Of a DNA stretch of 64,000 bases, positions 8,607 to 18,617 are shown piece by piece. The notes below the pieces were generated by a model. That model was not told the origin of the DNA and searched no databases. It worked only from the letters and a program-made list of their open reading frames with translations. Source of the DNA: Cyanobium sp. NS01 (lineage in GTDB: Bacteria; Cyanobacteriota; Cyanobacteriia; PCC-6307; Cyanobiaceae); the NCBI RefSeq assembly GCF_014280235.1, contig NZ_CP047940.1, positions 930,001 to 994,000 of the forward strand, read 5' to 3'. How positions within the stretch are numbered: position 1 is the first letter of the stretch; every line of letters starts with the position of its first letter. The position numbers and the translations under genes were made by a program.

Positions 8607-9857
8607 ATGACCGGTACTCTGGCTCGCCCTGACGCCGCTGCCCCGCCAGCCGGTCTCCCCGCCGACTGGGCCAGCAACCCCCGCTACGACACCCTGATCC
8701 GGCGCCGCAAGACCCGCAGCGTGCGGGTGGGCGACGTGTGGGTGGGCAGCGAGCACCCGGTGGTGGTGCAGTCGATGATCAACGAGGACACCCTCGACAT
8801 TGAGGGCGCCACGGCCGGCATCCGCCGCCTGCACGAGGCGGGCTGCGAGATCGTGCGGCTCACGGTGCCCTCCCTGGCCCATGCCAAGGCGGTGAAGGAG
8901 ATCCGCCAGCGCCTGGAAGACACCTACCAGCCGGTGCCACTGGTGGCGGATGTGCACCACAACGGCATGAAGATCGCCCTGGAGGTGGCCCAGCACGTTG
9001 ACAAGGTGCGCATCAACCCGGGGCTGTATGTGTTCGACAAGCCCGATCCCAACCGCACCGAATTCACCCCTGAGGAGGTGGCGGCGATCGGCCAGCGCAT
9101 CCAGGCCACGCTCGAGCCGTTGGTGAGCCTGCTCAAGGAGCAGGACAAGGGCCTGCGCATCGGGGTGAATCATGGCTCCCTGGCCGAGCGGATGCTGTTC
9201 ACCTACGGCGACACGCCCCTGGGCATGGTGGAGAGCGCCATGGAGTTCATCCACATCTGCGATCGCCTCGACTTCCACAACATCGTGGTGTCGATGAAGG
9301 CGTCGCGGGCGCCGGTGATGCTGGCCGCCTACCGGATGATGGCTGACCGCATGGACGCCGAAGGCTTCCACTACCCCCTGCACCTGGGCGTCACCGAGGC
9401 CGGTGATGGCGACTACGGCCGCATCAAGAGCACCGCCGGCATCGCCACCCTGCTGGCCGAGGGCCTGGGTGACACGATCCGGGTGTCGCTCACCGAGGCG
9501 CCGGAGAAGGAGATCCCTGTCTGCTATTCGATCCTGCAGGCCCTGGGCCTGAGGAAAACGATGGTGGAGTACGTGGCCTGCCCCAGCTGCGGCCGCACCC
9601 TGTTCAACCTGGAGGAGGTGCTGCACGTGGTGCGCAACGCCACCGCCCACCTCACCGGCCTCGACATCGCCGTGATGGGCTGCATCGTCAACGGCCCCGG
9701 CGAGATGGCCGACGCCGACTACGGCTACGTGGGCAAGACGCCTGGCACCATCTCCCTCTACCGCGGCCGCGACGAGATCCGCCGGGTGCCGGAGGCCGAG
9801 GGGGTGGAGGCCCTGATCGCCCTGATCAAGGAGGACGGCCGCTGGGTGGATCCCTGA
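8607..9857 (+). CDS. ispG: 4-hydroxy-3-methylbut-2-enyl-diphosphate synthase
   Basis: 416 residues from the ATG at 8607; a TTG 24 bp upstream is less likely. N-terminal TIM-barrel region with [20 protein letters not shown], and C-terminal iron-sulfur domain with CPSCGRTLF and GCIVNGPGE, which hold the three cluster cysteines and the conserved Glu. IspG converts ME-cPP to HMBPP in the MEP isoprenoid pathway that feeds carotenoids, the chlorophyll phytyl tail and quinones. In cyanobacteria ferredoxin is the likely electron donor. The length fits the ~400-residue bacterial/cyanobacterial form. Confidence 0.97.
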   Translation: MTGTLARPDAAAPPAGLPADWASNPRYDTLIRRRKTRSVRVGDVWVGSEHPVVVQSMINEDTLDIEGATAGIRRLHEAGCEIVRLTVPSLAHAKAVKEIRQRLEDTYQPVPLVADVHHNGMKIALEVAQHVDKVRINPGLYVFDKPDPNRTEFTPEEVAAIGQRIQATLEPLVSLLKEQDKGLRIGVNHGSLAERMLFTYGDTPLGMVESAMEFIHICDRLDFHNIVVSMKASRAPVMLAAYRMMADRMDAEGFHYPLHLGVTEAGDGDYGRIKSTAGIATLLAEGLGDTIRVSLTEAPEKEIPVCYSILQALGLRKTMVEYVACPSCGRTLFNLEEVLHVVRNATAHLTGLDIAVMGCIVNGPGEMADADYGYVGKTPGTISLYRGRDEIRRVPEAEGVEALIALIKEDGRWVDP

Positions 9858-9964
9858 AGGCCGTGATCAGGGTTCCCTTTCCAGACCGGTCACCCCTCCA
9901 TGGGCACACCGTTCTGCGGCGCTAGCTTGACTGAACGTTTCCCTGGCCTTCCAGGTCTGCTCCG

Positions 9965-11305
9965 ATGGGTCGCAGCCGCACCAGTCTGATCGTGCTGGTG
10001 GGTGTCAGTGCCTGCGCTGCCACCGCCGTGATGGCACGCGAGGCGGTCACCTCCCCCGGCGGTGTCGGCCGTATCTCCGACAGCCCCAAGGAGGTGATCG
10101 ACCAGACCTGGCAGATTGTCTTCCGCGATTATCTCGACGTCAACGGCAAGTACACGCCGCAGCAGTGGCGCGATCTGCGCCGCGATGTGCTGGCCAAGAG
10201 CTACGGCACGCCCAAGGATGCCTACGACGCGATCCGTGGCATGCTCGCCACCCTCGATGACCCCTACACCCGCTTTCTGGATCCGCGGGAGTTCAAGGAG
10301 ATGCAGATCGACACCTCCGGGGAGCTCTCCGGGGTGGGCATCCAGCTGAGCCTCGACAAGGACACCAAGGAGCTGGTGGTGGTGGCCCCGATCGAGGGAT
10401 CGCCCGCCTCCCGGGCCGGCGTGATGCCCAAGGACGTGATCACGGCCATCGACGGGGCCAGCACCAAGGGCATGAGCACCGAGGACGCGGTGAAGCTGAT
10501 CCGTGGCCAGGCCGGCACCACCGTGACCCTCACCCTGCGCCGCAGCAGCCAGACGCTGAGTGTGCCGCTGGAGCGCGACCGGATCGAGCTGCACGCGGTG
10601 GACAGCCAGATCAATGTGACGCCCGATGGGGTGAAGGTGGGCTACATCCGCCTGAAGCAGTTCAACGCCAATGCCACCAAGGACATGCGGGCGGCCCTGC
10701 GGGAGATGGAGGGCGAGGACGTGCAGGGCTATGTGCTGGACCTGCGCAGCAACCCCGGTGGCCTGCTCGGGGCGAGCGTGGAGATCGCGCGTCAGTGGCT
10801 GAACGAGGGCACGATCGTGTCCACCAAGACCCGCAACGGCATCACCGACATCCAGCGGGCCACCGGCCGTGCCCTCACCGACAAGCCCCTGGTGGTGCTG
10901 GTGAACGAGGGTTCGGCCAGTGCCAGCGAGATTCTCTCGGGTGCCTTGCAGGACAACAACCGGGCCGTGCTGGTGGGTCAGAAGACCTTCGGCAAGGGGC
11001 TGGTGCAGTCGGTGCGGGGCCTCTCCGATGGCTCCGGCATGACCGTGACCATCGCCAAGTACCTCACCCCCGAGGGCCGCGACATCCACAAGTACGGGAT
11101 TGACCCGGATGTCCAGGCGAAGATGAGTGAGCAGGAGGCGCAGCGCCTCAGCCTGGAGGATCTCGGCACCAACAAGGACACCCAGTACCGGGTGGCCGAA
11201 ACCACCCTGAGCAAGAAGCTGAAGGCCGCCAGCACCGTGGGTCGCTCCTACAGGCCCGGTGAAGCCAACGTTCCGGCTGCCCTGGAAGCCTCCTCCAAAC
11301 CTTGA
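9965..11305 (+). CDS. ctp: Carboxyl-terminal processing protease (S41)
   Basis: 446 residues. An N-terminal hydrophobic segment (7-24) acts as signal or anchor. A PDZ domain spans about 115-205 (SGVGIQLSL, SPASRAGV, GQAGTTVTL). The S41 catalytic core has LRSNPGG, GSASASE with nucleophile Ser319, and KTFGKG with general base Lys344, 25 residues apart as in CtpA. Cyanobacterial members act on the lumenal/periplasmic side; CtpA trims the C-terminus of photosystem II D1. Which paralogue (CtpA, B or C) this is cannot be settled here. It lies 107 bp after ispG. Confidence 0.92.
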   Translation: MGRSRTSLIVLVGVSACAATAVMAREAVTSPGGVGRISDSPKEVIDQTWQIVFRDYLDVNGKYTPQQWRDLRRDVLAKSYGTPKDAYDAIRGMLATLDDPYTRFLDPREFKEMQIDTSGELSGVGIQLSLDKDTKELVVVAPIEGSPASRAGVMPKDVITAIDGASTKGMSTEDAVKLIRGQAGTTVTLTLRRSSQTLSVPLERDRIELHAVDSQINVTPDGVKVGYIRLKQFNANATKDMRAALREMEGEDVQGYVLDLRSNPGGLLGASVEIARQWLNEGTIVSTKTRNGITDIQRATGRALTDKPLVVLVNEGSASASEILSGALQDNNRAVLVGQKTFGKGLVQSVRGLSDGSGMTVTIAKYLTPEGRDIHKYGIDPDVQAKMSEQEAQRLSLEDLGTNKDTQYRVAETTLSKKLKAASTVGRSYRPGEANVPAALEASSKP

Positions 11306-11314
11306 GGATCTGGT

Positions 11315-11551
11315 GTGAGCGACACTGATCCCAGCAGGGGCTCAGGCGACAACCTCTGGTCTGTCAAGCCCTGGTGGTGTCAACCCTGGAGCATCGTGCT
11401 CAGCGGGGTGGTCGTAGTGGTGTTGAGCTGGCTGTGGCTCGGTCGTTGGTGGCTCACCGCACCGCTGGGGGTGGCTGTGTCCCTGTGGTGGTGGCTGTTT
11501 CTGGTGGTGGTTCCCACGGCCTATGCCCGCCAGTCCCAGGAGATCAGCTAG
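11315..11551 (+). CDS. Small two-helix membrane protein (resembles DUF6737)
   Basis: 78 residues, starting at GTG 9 bp after ctp, so probably co-transcribed. Two transmembrane segments are separated by a short WLGRWWLTAP loop, after KPWWCQPWSI. This Trp-rich opening recurs in a conserved family of small cyanobacterial membrane proteins of unknown function, which I believe is DUF6737. The function is unknown. A short GC-rich inverted repeat lies just after the stop (about 11557-11573) but has no T-tract. Confidence 0.7.
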   Translation: MSDTDPSRGSGDNLWSVKPWWCQPWSIVLSGVVVVVLSWLWLGRWWLTAPLGVAVSLWWWLFLVVVPTAYARQSQEIS

Positions 11552-11743
11552 GGGAAGCCGCCGCCCCGGCGGTGCGTTCGGCCCTCAGAACACAAGGGGA
11601 GGGATGGGGTCGAGGGGAGGTGTCGGTGGCATCCCCATGGATCAGAAAACCAGTGCTGCCCGCCGTGATCACATGCAGCTCGACCTGCGGGTGCAACAGC
11701 GGCTGCGGTGCTTTTAGCTCTGGCGATGGAGCCACCCAGGGGC

Positions 11744-11920
11744 TCAGGCCACCGGCTGCATCAAGCCTCCACCGGGGCTGGAGTCATCATCGTCGTTGTT
11801 TTCGTTGGAGTCGCTGAACAGGGCATACAGACCCAGGGCCAGCAGGCTCACCACTCCTGAAACGAAGGTCATGCCGCTCTGGACACCCAGCGCACCAGCC
11901 GAACCAACAAACTCACCCAT
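11744..11920 (-). CDS. Small single-pass membrane protein, hypothetical
   Basis: 58 residues. A Gly-rich N-terminus is followed by one hydrophobic segment (about 14-36, GMTFVSGVVSLLALGLYALF) and an acidic, Asn/Asp-rich tail. GAGAGGG lies 7 bp before the ATG and makes a good ribosome-binding site, which decides the start inside a longer open frame. The function is not recognised. It stands alone between the ctp cluster and mfd. Confidence 0.6.
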   Translation of the reverse strand: MGEFVGSAGALGVQSGMTFVSGVVSLLALGLYALFSDSNENNDDDDSSPGGGLMQPVA

Positions 11921-12011
11921 GAAACCCTCTCGTTTCCGAGAGTGTAACGAAGTTTTGCGCAGATGAGGGGATGGGGCGGGATTGGGGGGTTCCAGGGGCT
12001 CGAGTGCCGGC

Positions 12012-15000
12012 TCACACCGCCAGCACCGCCTCGTTCCGGGCGGCGGCCTGTTCTGCCCGCTGGGTTTCGTTGAGGCCATCGGCGCCGGGGATCTGGGCTT
12101 CCATCTGCTTCAGCCAGCCCATCAGCTCCTCCAGCTGCCGTTCCATCGCCAGCACCCCCAGCCCCCGGGCCAGCACCTTGGCGGTGCTGCCGCTGCCGCC
12201 CTGGTACACCAGCCGGCCGTGCAGATGCTGGGGCAGCCCCTGGCGCAACAGCCGGAAGGCGGGCTCCTCCATCGGGGTTTCCAGGGCGATGTTCGGTTTT
12301 TCGGGTTTGATGCGCGAGAAACCGCAGCGCTTGGCCAGCAGCTTCAGCTCCATCAGCTGCAGCAGCGCGTTCACCGGGGCGGGAATGGCGCCGTAGCGGT
12401 CCACCCAGCCGGCGGCCAGCTCCACCAGGGCCTGCTTGCTGCCGCAGCCGGCGGCGGCGCGATAGGCGGCGATCTTCTCGTCGTTTTCGCTGATCCAGTC
12501 GCCGGGGATGAAGGCGGTGATCGGCAGGTCGATCTGGGTGTCGTCCACGGCGGGGATGTCCTGGCCCTGGATCTCCGCCAGGCTCTCCTGCAGCATCTCC
12601 ATGTAGAGGTCGAAGCCGATCAGCTCCATCTGACCGCTCTGCTCCACCCCCAGCAGGTTGCCCACACCGCGGATCTCCATGTCGCGCATGGCCAGCTGAT
12701 AGCCGCTGCCCAGCTGGGCGAACTCCTGGATCGCCCGCAGCCGTTTGCGCGCCGCTTCGCTCAGGGAGGCATCGCCGGGATAGAACAGCCACGCATGGGC
12801 CTGGATGCCGCTGCGGCCCACCCGGCCGCGCAGCTGATAGAGCTGGGCCAGGCCGAACTTGTGGGCGTCCTCGATCAGGATCGTGTTCACCCGGGGAATG
12901 TCGAGGCCGCTCTCCACGATCGTGGTGCAGAGCATCAGATCGGCCTCGCCGGCGTTGAAGGCCACCATGGCGCTCTCCAGTTCCCCCTCGGCCATCTGGC
13001 CGTGGGCCACCAGCAGCCTCAGGCCCGGGAGCATCTGCCGCAGCCCCTCGGCCACCTCCTCAATGCCCTCCACCCGCGGCACCACATAGAAGATCTGGCC
13101 GCCGCGGTCGAGCTCCTGGCGGATGGCACTGCGCACCGCCTCCTCATCGAGGCCGGCCAGGTGGGTCTTGATCGGCCGCCGCAGGGGCGGCGGCGTGGTG
13201 ATCAGGCTCATCTCGCGCACCCCCGACAGGCTCATGTAGAGGGTGCGCGGAATCGGCGTGGCGCTGAGGGTGAGCACGTCCACGTCCTTGCGCAGCGCCT
13301 TGATCTTTTCCTTCTGGTTCACCCCGAAACGCTGCTCCTCATCCACCACCAGCAGCCCCAGCTGCTTGAAGCTGGTGCTCTTGCCCAGCAGCTGGTGGGT
13401 GCCCACCACCACATCCACCGTGCCGGCGGCCAGACCCTCCTGGATCACCTTGCGCTCGGCGCTGGTGCGGAAGCGATTCAGCAGGCTCACCTTCATCGGG
13501 TAAGGCGCGAAGCGCTCGCTCAGGGAGCGCCAGTGCTGCTGGGCCAGCACGGTGGTGGGGGCGAGCATGGCCACCTGGCGTCCGGCGGTGACGGCCTTGA
13601 AGATCGCCCGGATCGCCACCTCAGTCTTGCCGAAGCCCACATCGCCGCACACCAGCCGGTCCATCGGCTCGGGCTTCTCCATGTCGCGCTTCACATCGGC
13701 GATCGCCTTCACCTGATCGGGGGTGGGGTCGTAGGGGAAGGAGTCCTCCAGTTCGCCCTGCCAGGGGCCGTCCGCGGGGAAGGCGAAACCCTGGGCCTTG
13801 AGCCGGGCGGCGTAGAGCTTCACCAGATCGAGGGCCACCTTGCGCACGGCCTTGCGGGCCCGCTCCTTGGCCTTGGTCCAGGCGGTGCCGCCCATGCGGT
13901 TGAGCTGGGGCGGGCTCTCGCTGGTGGCGCGGTAGCGGCCCAGGCTGCCCAGCTGGTCAGCGGCCACCCGCAGCAGCCCATCGGCGTACTGCACCACGAG
14001 GTAGTCGCGCTCCTCACCGCCGATCGCCAGCTTCTCCAGCCGCAGAAAGCGGCCGATGCCGTGGTTGCGGTGCACCACGAAGTCGCCGGGCTGCATCTTG
14101 CCGGGGTCCACCGTGCGGCTGGCCGCCTTGCGGCGACGGCGCACGTAGCCGCTGGCGGCCAGGGCGTGCTGGCCGAAGAACTCCCGGTCGCTGATCAGCA
14201 CCAGCTTCCAGGCGGGCAGCTGCAGGCCCTCCAGTTCGGCGGTGCCGCGGAGTTTGAGCGCCACCGGCGTGTTCTGCTCGATCAGGCGCTCGATCGCCGG
14301 CTGATCGCCTGGGTTGGGCACGAAGCGGGTGATGCAGTCGTGCTCCTCCAGCAGGGCCACCGCCCGCGAGGGCTGGGCCGAGAGCAGCCACACCCGGGTG
14401 CGGTCCTGCTGGAACCCCTTGATCAGCGACGCCAGCTTGCCGAAGGCATTGGGGTGGGCCGGCACCGAGCGGGAGGCCAGATCGAAGCTGTTGGCATGGC
14501 CATCGCTCTCGTGCAGCTCGGCCAGATCAAAGCCGGCGAAGGCCTGGGCCTGCGCCAGGGCCTGCTCAGGCGGGCGGTGCAGCCCGGCCGGCAGCGGCCC
14601 GCCCAGCTCCAGCTCCAGCTCGGCGTGGTGCTCCTCGGCGTGCTCGAACCACTGCTGGCCATGGGCCAGGCACTGGCGCCGTTCGTCCACGGCGATCAGG
14701 GTGCCTTCCGGCAGGTAGTCGAGCAGGGAGGCGGGCTGCTGCCAGGCCAGGCCCAGCAACCGCCGCAGCCCCGGCGGGGTGCCGCCCTCCAGCAGCTGCT
14801 CCAGGGCCTCAGGGGCCAGCAGCTGATCCAGCTCAGCCGGCATCGACTGCCGCAGGGCCTCGGCGATCAGCGGCGTGTAGCCGGTGGGGGTGAGGCGCGC
14901 CACCTCGGTGGTGTCGAGGGAGCGCTGGCTGGTGGGATCGAACTCCCTCAGCTTCTCCAGCTCCTCGCCGAAGAACTCAAGCCGCACCGGCAGCTCGGCG

Positions 15001-15581
15001 CTCACCGGAAACACATCCACGATGTCGCCGCGGCGGCTCCAGGTGCCCTCCTGCTCGATCGTGGGCACCCGCTCGTAGCCGAGCTGGGCCAGGGTGGCGG
15101 CGAGCTGCTCCAGGGGGATGGTCTGGCCCTTGCGCAGGCTGATGCAGCGGGCCTCGAGGGCGGCTGGAGGGGGCAGGTGGGGCTGCAGGGCCCGCTCTGT
15201 GGCCACGATCGCCAGGCGGCGCCGATCGGCTGCGCTCGATTCCCGATCGAGCAGCTCGCTGAGCACCTGCAGCTGGCCCCAGGTGATCTCGCTGGTGGGG
15301 TCGAAGCCCTCGTAGGGGCTGCCCTCGCTGGTGGGGTAGAGCTGGCTGCTGCGCCAGCCCATCAGTTCCAGCAGGGCCGCCCAGCGTCCGGCCTCCTCCA
15401 GGGTGGGCACCACCACCAGCAGCGGTGCCTCGGCCACGCCGGCCAGGGCACTGCTGATCAGGGTCCGGGCGGCCCGGCCGGCGCCGCTCAGCCGCAACCT
15501 GGTGCTGCGCCGACTGCGCTCCAGCAGCTCAGCGGTGAGCGGCGCCTGCTGCAACTGGCGCACCAGGGCGGAGAGGGGCAT
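12012..15581 (-). CDS. mfd: Transcription-repair coupling factor Mfd
   Basis: 1189 residues from the ATG at 15581 (the open frame runs 15 codons further), close to the family's ~1150-1190. UvrB-homology domains come first ([17 protein letters not shown] and following). The RNA polymerase-interacting domain follows ([12 protein letters not shown], about a third to half way). The SF2 translocase has Walker [19 protein letters not shown] and [14 protein letters not shown], plus a [13 protein letters not shown] and LRGRVGRSG second RecA domain. A C-terminal TRCF domain ends the chain. Mfd removes stalled RNA polymerase and recruits UvrA. A long open frame on the plus strand over this gene is an antisense shadow. 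Confidence 0.98.
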   Translation of the reverse strand: MPLSALVRQLQQAPLTAELLERSRRSTRLRLSGAGRAARTLISSALAGVAEAPLLVVVPTLEEAGRWAALLELMGWRSSQLYPTSEGSPYEGFDPTSEITWGQLQVLSELLDRESSAADRRRLAIVATERALQPHLPPPAALEARCISLRKGQTIPLEQLAATLAQLGYERVPTIEQEGTWSRRGDIVDVFPVSAELPVRLEFFGEELEKLREFDPTSQRSLDTTEVARLTPTGYTPLIAEALRQSMPAELDQLLAPEALEQLLEGGTPPGLRRLLGLAWQQPASLLDYLPEGTLIAVDERRQCLAHGQQWFEHAEEHHAELELELGGPLPAGLHRPPEQALAQAQAFAGFDLAELHESDGHANSFDLASRSVPAHPNAFGKLASLIKGFQQDRTRVWLLSAQPSRAVALLEEHDCITRFVPNPGDQPAIERLIEQNTPVALKLRGTAELEGLQLPAWKLVLISDREFFGQHALAASGYVRRRRKAASRTVDPGKMQPGDFVVHRNHGIGRFLRLEKLAIGGEERDYLVVQYADGLLRVAADQLGSLGRYRATSESPPQLNRMGGTAWTKAKERARKAVRKVALDLVKLYAARLKAQGFAFPADGPWQGELEDSFPYDPTPDQVKAIADVKRDMEKPEPMDRLVCGDVGFGKTEVAIRAIFKAVTAGRQVAMLAPTTVLAQQHWRSLSERFAPYPMKVSLLNRFRTSAERKVIQEGLAAGTVDVVVGTHQLLGKSTSFKQLGLLVVDEEQRFGVNQKEKIKALRKDVDVLTLSATPIPRTLYMSLSGVREMSLITTPPPLRRPIKTHLAGLDEEAVRSAIRQELDRGGQIFYVVPRVEGIEEVAEGLRQMLPGLRLLVAHGQMAEGELESAMVAFNAGEADLMLCTTIVESGLDIPRVNTILIEDAHKFGLAQLYQLRGRVGRSGIQAHAWLFYPGDASLSEAARKRLRAIQEFAQLGSGYQLAMRDMEIRGVGNLLGVEQSGQMELIGFDLYMEMLQESLAEIQGQDIPAVDDTQIDLPITAFIPGDWISENDEKIAAYRAAAGCGSKQALVELAAGWVDRYGAIPAPVNALLQLMELKLLAKRCGFSRIKPEKPNIALETPMEEPAFRLLRQGLPQHLHGRLVYQGGSGSTAKVLARGLGVLAMERQLEELMGWLKQMEAQIPGADGLNETQRAEQAAARNEAVLAV

Positions 15582-15654
15582 GGCGGCACGCTGGCAGAGG
15601 CAGCCACCGATCTTGCCAACCGGCACCCCGCGGCGGAGACGACAGAATGCGCGC

Positions 15655-16638
15655 GTGGCACCCTTCCTCTGCCCCTCCTGCCATCCCAGACCCCTGACCG
15701 CGCGGCGTCAGCCCGATGGCGTCTGGGTCTGCGGCCGCTGCGGCGATCTCCTGCGGCGGCTGCCGGCAAGGCGGGTCATGGCGCTGCCCCGGGTGGCGCC
15801 CGTGGCGGTGGTTGCCGGCCTGCTGCTGTCCCTGGGGGTGGGGCTGACGCTGCTGCCGAATCGCTGGCGGCTGCGGGAGTCTGCTGCCGTGCCGACCACA
15901 CAGCTGGCCGCAGAGCAGCAGAAACTCAAGGACGCTTCGGAGCTGGCGCCGCCGCTGCAGCCGTTGTGGGACGCCCTGGCCCTGGCGCCCCAGCCCGGCG
16001 GCCTGCGGAACATCGACCAGGAGATGTTGCTGCAGCAGCTGAGAGCGGCCGATGCCGCCTGGATTCCCACGGCTGAGCGGTTCCCGGACGGCAGCACCCG
16101 CTACCACTACCAGCGCCGGGCCGGCGAGCCCCAGCTCTCCCTGGCTGAGATCCGCCACAAGATGGCCAATCCCCCCAGCTTCGATGCCGAGCAGGCCGCC
16201 ATCAGGGATCTGATCGAGGTGCTGATCCAGGCGGGCGTGCAGATCGAGCTGGCGCCGCCCCGCAAGTCCGGGGCGGCGGCTGAATGGGACCCCCAGGTCC
16301 GCACCCTGCGCATCAAGCCCCGGGTGATCGCCAGCGGCAGCACCGAATTTGCCGAGGTGCTCAACCACGAAGCCATCCACGTGGCCCAGAGCTGCAGCAA
16401 TGGCGGCGTGCGGGCCATGCCGGGCCTGCTGGGCCTGAGCCGCGATCTCCCGCCCCATCTCGACGCGGTGCTCGGCGATGCGGTGTACCTGAGCGCGTCG
16501 CCGCAGATGAAGGAGCTGGAAAAGGAGGCCTATGCCAACCAGAAATGGCTGGATCTGGGCCTGCGGCTGGTGCGGCAGCACTGCGGGCTGGCGGCACCTC
16601 CTTCAGGTGGCGGGGGAAGCCTGGCCGGCGCCAGCTGA
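15655..16638 (+). CDS. Zinc-ribbon membrane protein with an HExxH metalloprotease-like motif
   Basis: 327 residues, starting at GTG in the 73-bp gap upstream of the divergent mfd. Residues 6-33 form a four-Cys zinc ribbon (CPSC, then CGRC). A transmembrane helix follows (about 48-65). The soluble part ends with [11 protein letters not shown], an HExxH motif (HEAIH) typical of zincin metallopeptidases, and a downstream Glu-rich stretch [11 protein letters not shown] that could supply a third ligand, as in gluzincins. No named family is recognised. Proteolysis is inferred from the motif. The last 36 bp overlap the convergent downstream gene. Confidence 0.75.
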   Translation: MAPFLCPSCHPRPLTARRQPDGVWVCGRCGDLLRRLPARRVMALPRVAPVAVVAGLLLSLGVGLTLLPNRWRLRESAAVPTTQLAAEQQKLKDASELAPPLQPLWDALALAPQPGGLRNIDQEMLLQQLRAADAAWIPTAERFPDGSTRYHYQRRAGEPQLSLAEIRHKMANPPSFDAEQAAIRDLIEVLIQAGVQIELAPPRKSGAAAEWDPQVRTLRIKPRVIASGSTEFAEVLNHEAIHVAQSCSNGGVRAMPGLLGLSRDLPPHLDAVLGDAVYLSASPQMKELEKEAYANQKWLDLGLRLVRQHCGLAAPPSGGGGSLAGAS

Positions 16639-17367
16639 GGGCTTGGCGGCCAGCAGCTTCTCCTCCAGCTGCATGTTGAACTCCAGCAGCTGGGTGTCGT
16701 TGAGGTGCTGGCGGCTGCTCAGGCCGAAGAGCTGATCGAGGCAGTGGCGACCCTGCTGGGCGTCCCAGCCCAGCTGACCCAGCAGCAGATCGCACTGGGC
16801 CAGCAGGTCGCGGCGTCGCAGAGGAACTGCTGCGCTGGTGGGATCACTGCCGGCGGGCAGGGCTGTGAGGGCCTGCAGGTAGCTCTGCAGGTCGGCGTAG
16901 GCGGTGAGCCTGCTGCGGCTGGGATGGCCGAAGGCCCGCTCCAGATAGACGCCCTCCTGCTCGCGCTGCCAGCTCAGCCGGCCCAGCTGGAGGTCGATCT
17001 GGGCCAGCTCGCTGCTCCAGTCCTCGGGGTCAGGCTCCGGTTCCTGGGGGCGCTCGGCCGCTGCAGCGGCCACTGCAGGTGGATTGGCTGGAGAGGCCGT
17101 TGCTGCAGCCTGCGCAGCCGCGGGAGCTGCTGGTGGCATCGGGGCAGGGGCAGAACCTGGTCCAGCCTTGGCGATGGGCACCGCCACAGTCGCGGGGATG
17201 GCGGGAGCCAACTGCTTCGCCAGGCGGGCGCGGGCCCTGTCCTCAGCCTCCTCGGCCGTCTGGGCCTCCCCCAGGGCACTGCCCAGGGTTTCCCCCTGCC
17301 GATAGGCCGTGACCTCCACCACCCGCTGCCCGGGCTCGGCGTGGACCAGGCGGACCTGCAGTTGCAT
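16603..17367 (-). CDS. Conserved-looking hypothetical protein with Ala/Pro linker
   Basis: 254 residues. An N-terminal ~55-residue module begins MQLQVRLVHAEPGQRVVEVT. A long Ala/Pro-rich linker (about 55-105) joins it to a C-terminal helical domain of ~140 residues with repeated Leu/Gln-rich segments. The pattern suggests two folded modules joined by a flexible tether. The function is not recognised. The start ATG is chosen because the conserved-looking N-terminus begins there; the frame stays open far upstream. It is divergent from the TerC gene. Confidence 0.65.
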   Translation of the reverse strand: MQLQVRLVHAEPGQRVVEVTAYRQGETLGSALGEAQTAEEAEDRARARLAKQLAPAIPATVAVPIAKAGPGSAPAPMPPAAPAAAQAAATASPANPPAVAAAAAERPQEPEPDPEDWSSELAQIDLQLGRLSWQREQEGVYLERAFGHPSRSRLTAYADLQSYLQALTALPAGSDPTSAAVPLRRRDLLAQCDLLLGQLGWDAQQGRHCLDQLFGLSSRQHLNDTQLLEFNMQLEEKLLAAKPSAGAGQASPAT

Positions 17368-17421
17368 CGGGAGTTCGGCTCGGGGACTGGTCTTCCTAGA
17401 GTGATCCTCTTGCAGGGTCTG

Positions 17422-18219
17422 ATGGAAGCCGAGTCGATTCAATCCCTGACCCCGCTGCTGCAGGAGGTCGACCGCTGGCATGAAATCCTGCTCGTGCTGC
17501 CCCTGCTGGTGGCGCTGGAGGCGGTGCTGTCCGCCGACAATGCCGTTGCCCTGGCGGCCATCTCCCGCCGTCTCCACGACCGTTCCCGCCAGGAGACGGC
17601 CCTCAACCTGGGCCTGTTGCTGGCCCTGGTGTTCCGGGTGGGTCTGATCCTGGCCGCCCGCTGGGTGCTGGACTTCTGGCCCCTGCAACTGGCCGCTTCG
17701 AGCTATCTGCTCTGGCTGTGTGGCCGCCATCTGGTCCAGCTGGCCGCCGGCGCCCCGCAGGTCCAGGAGCTGACGGAAGCCGAGGCCCCTGGGGCCGTCA
17801 CCGCCAGCATGGCCAGCGTCGTGGCCACCCTGGCGGTGACGGACCTGGCCTTCTCGGTGGACAGCGTGGCCGCCGCCGTGGCGGTGACCGATCGTCTCCC
17901 CCTGGTGATCGCCGGTGGCGTGATCGGCGTGATTGCCCTGCGGCTCACGGCTGAGCTGTTCATCCGCTGGATCGAGCTGTTCCGTCACCTGGAAACCGCC
18001 GGCTATCTGGCCGTGGGTCTGGTGGGTCTGCGGCTGCTGCTGCGCCTCGCCAGCCCTCAGCTGGAGCTGCCGGAGTGGGCCTTGCTGTCTCTCGTGGCCG
18101 CCCTGTTCGTCTGGGGCTTCTCCGTGCGCCGCAGCCCTGGGCCGCAGTGCGCTGAAGAGCTGCCGGCGGTGGAACAACCGGTGGAACAAGCGGTGGAGCC
18201 AGCGGCTCCCCTGAGCTGA
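17422..18219 (+). CDS. TerC/Alx family integral membrane protein
   Basis: 265 residues with seven or so transmembrane segments. EAVLSADNAVALAAI near residue 35 and VTDLAFSVDSVAAAVAV in the second half are the paired acidic motifs of the TerC family. Relatives export manganese (Alx, MeeF) or help membrane protein insertion in thylakoids (plant TerC). The Asp residues in the two motifs would lie in the membrane and could bind a metal. The C-terminal tail is acidic and repetitive. It is followed after 3 bp by a DUF6464 gene. Confidence 0.85.
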   Translation: MEAESIQSLTPLLQEVDRWHEILLVLPLLVALEAVLSADNAVALAAISRRLHDRSRQETALNLGLLLALVFRVGLILAARWVLDFWPLQLAASSYLLWLCGRHLVQLAAGAPQVQELTEAEAPGAVTASMASVVATLAVTDLAFSVDSVAAAVAVTDRLPLVIAGGVIGVIALRLTAELFIRWIELFRHLETAGYLAVGLVGLRLLLRLASPQLELPEWALLSLVAALFVWGFSVRRSPGPQCAEELPAVEQPVEQAVEPAAPLS

Positions 18220-18222
18220 GCC

Positions 18223-18573
18223 ATGCAGGTGGAGGTGCGACTGATCGGCAGCGACCGGCTGCTCGACACCTACGAGGTGGAGCACCAGGGACAGATTCCG
18301 CAACCGGGCCGCTGGCTGAACCTGGGTGACCAGAGCGTTCTGGTGCTGCAGCGCCGCCATCGCTACCGCCTCAGTAATGGCCGCTACGCGCTGGGCAGCG
18401 TGGCTCTGCAGGTGAAGCTGGAAGCCCAGCCCGCCGATGCCAGGCCCTGGGGCCACGGCTGGGTGATCGGCGACCCCGACTGCCGCTACAACGCCCGCAG
18501 CCCCCTGCTGCGCTGCGCGGTGCTGCCGGAGGGGCCCTGTGAGCGCTGCAGCCACTTCGAGCCGCTGCGCTGA
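18223..18573 (+). CDS. DUF6464 family protein
   Basis: 116 residues. The N-terminal part is a beta-rich module (VEVRLIGSDRLLDTYEVEHQ). The C-terminus carries DPDCRYNARSPLLRCAVLP and CERCSHFE, a Cys pattern (DCxYNA..LLRCAV..GPC..C) that I associate with the cyanobacterial DUF6464 family and that may bind a metal. The function is unknown. It begins 3 bp after the TerC gene and is probably co-transcribed. Confidence 0.8.
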   Translation: MQVEVRLIGSDRLLDTYEVEHQGQIPQPGRWLNLGDQSVLVLQRRHRYRLSNGRYALGSVALQVKLEAQPADARPWGHGWVIGDPDCRYNARSPLLRCAVLPEGPCERCSHFEPLR

Positions 18574-18617
18574 CGAATCCGCACCGCCCGTAGGGTGAAG
18601 GTCTGCAAGCTCTCCAC

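Noticed and set aside
11557-11573. GC-rich inverted repeat after the small membrane protein gene, considered as a terminator
   Set aside because: There is no T-tract on either side and the stem is short.
11982-16076. A 1364-codon open frame on the plus strand
   Set aside because: It lies antisense to mfd, which has all translocase motifs. Its translation is rich in Gln, His, Leu and Gly, as expected of reversed GC-rich codons.
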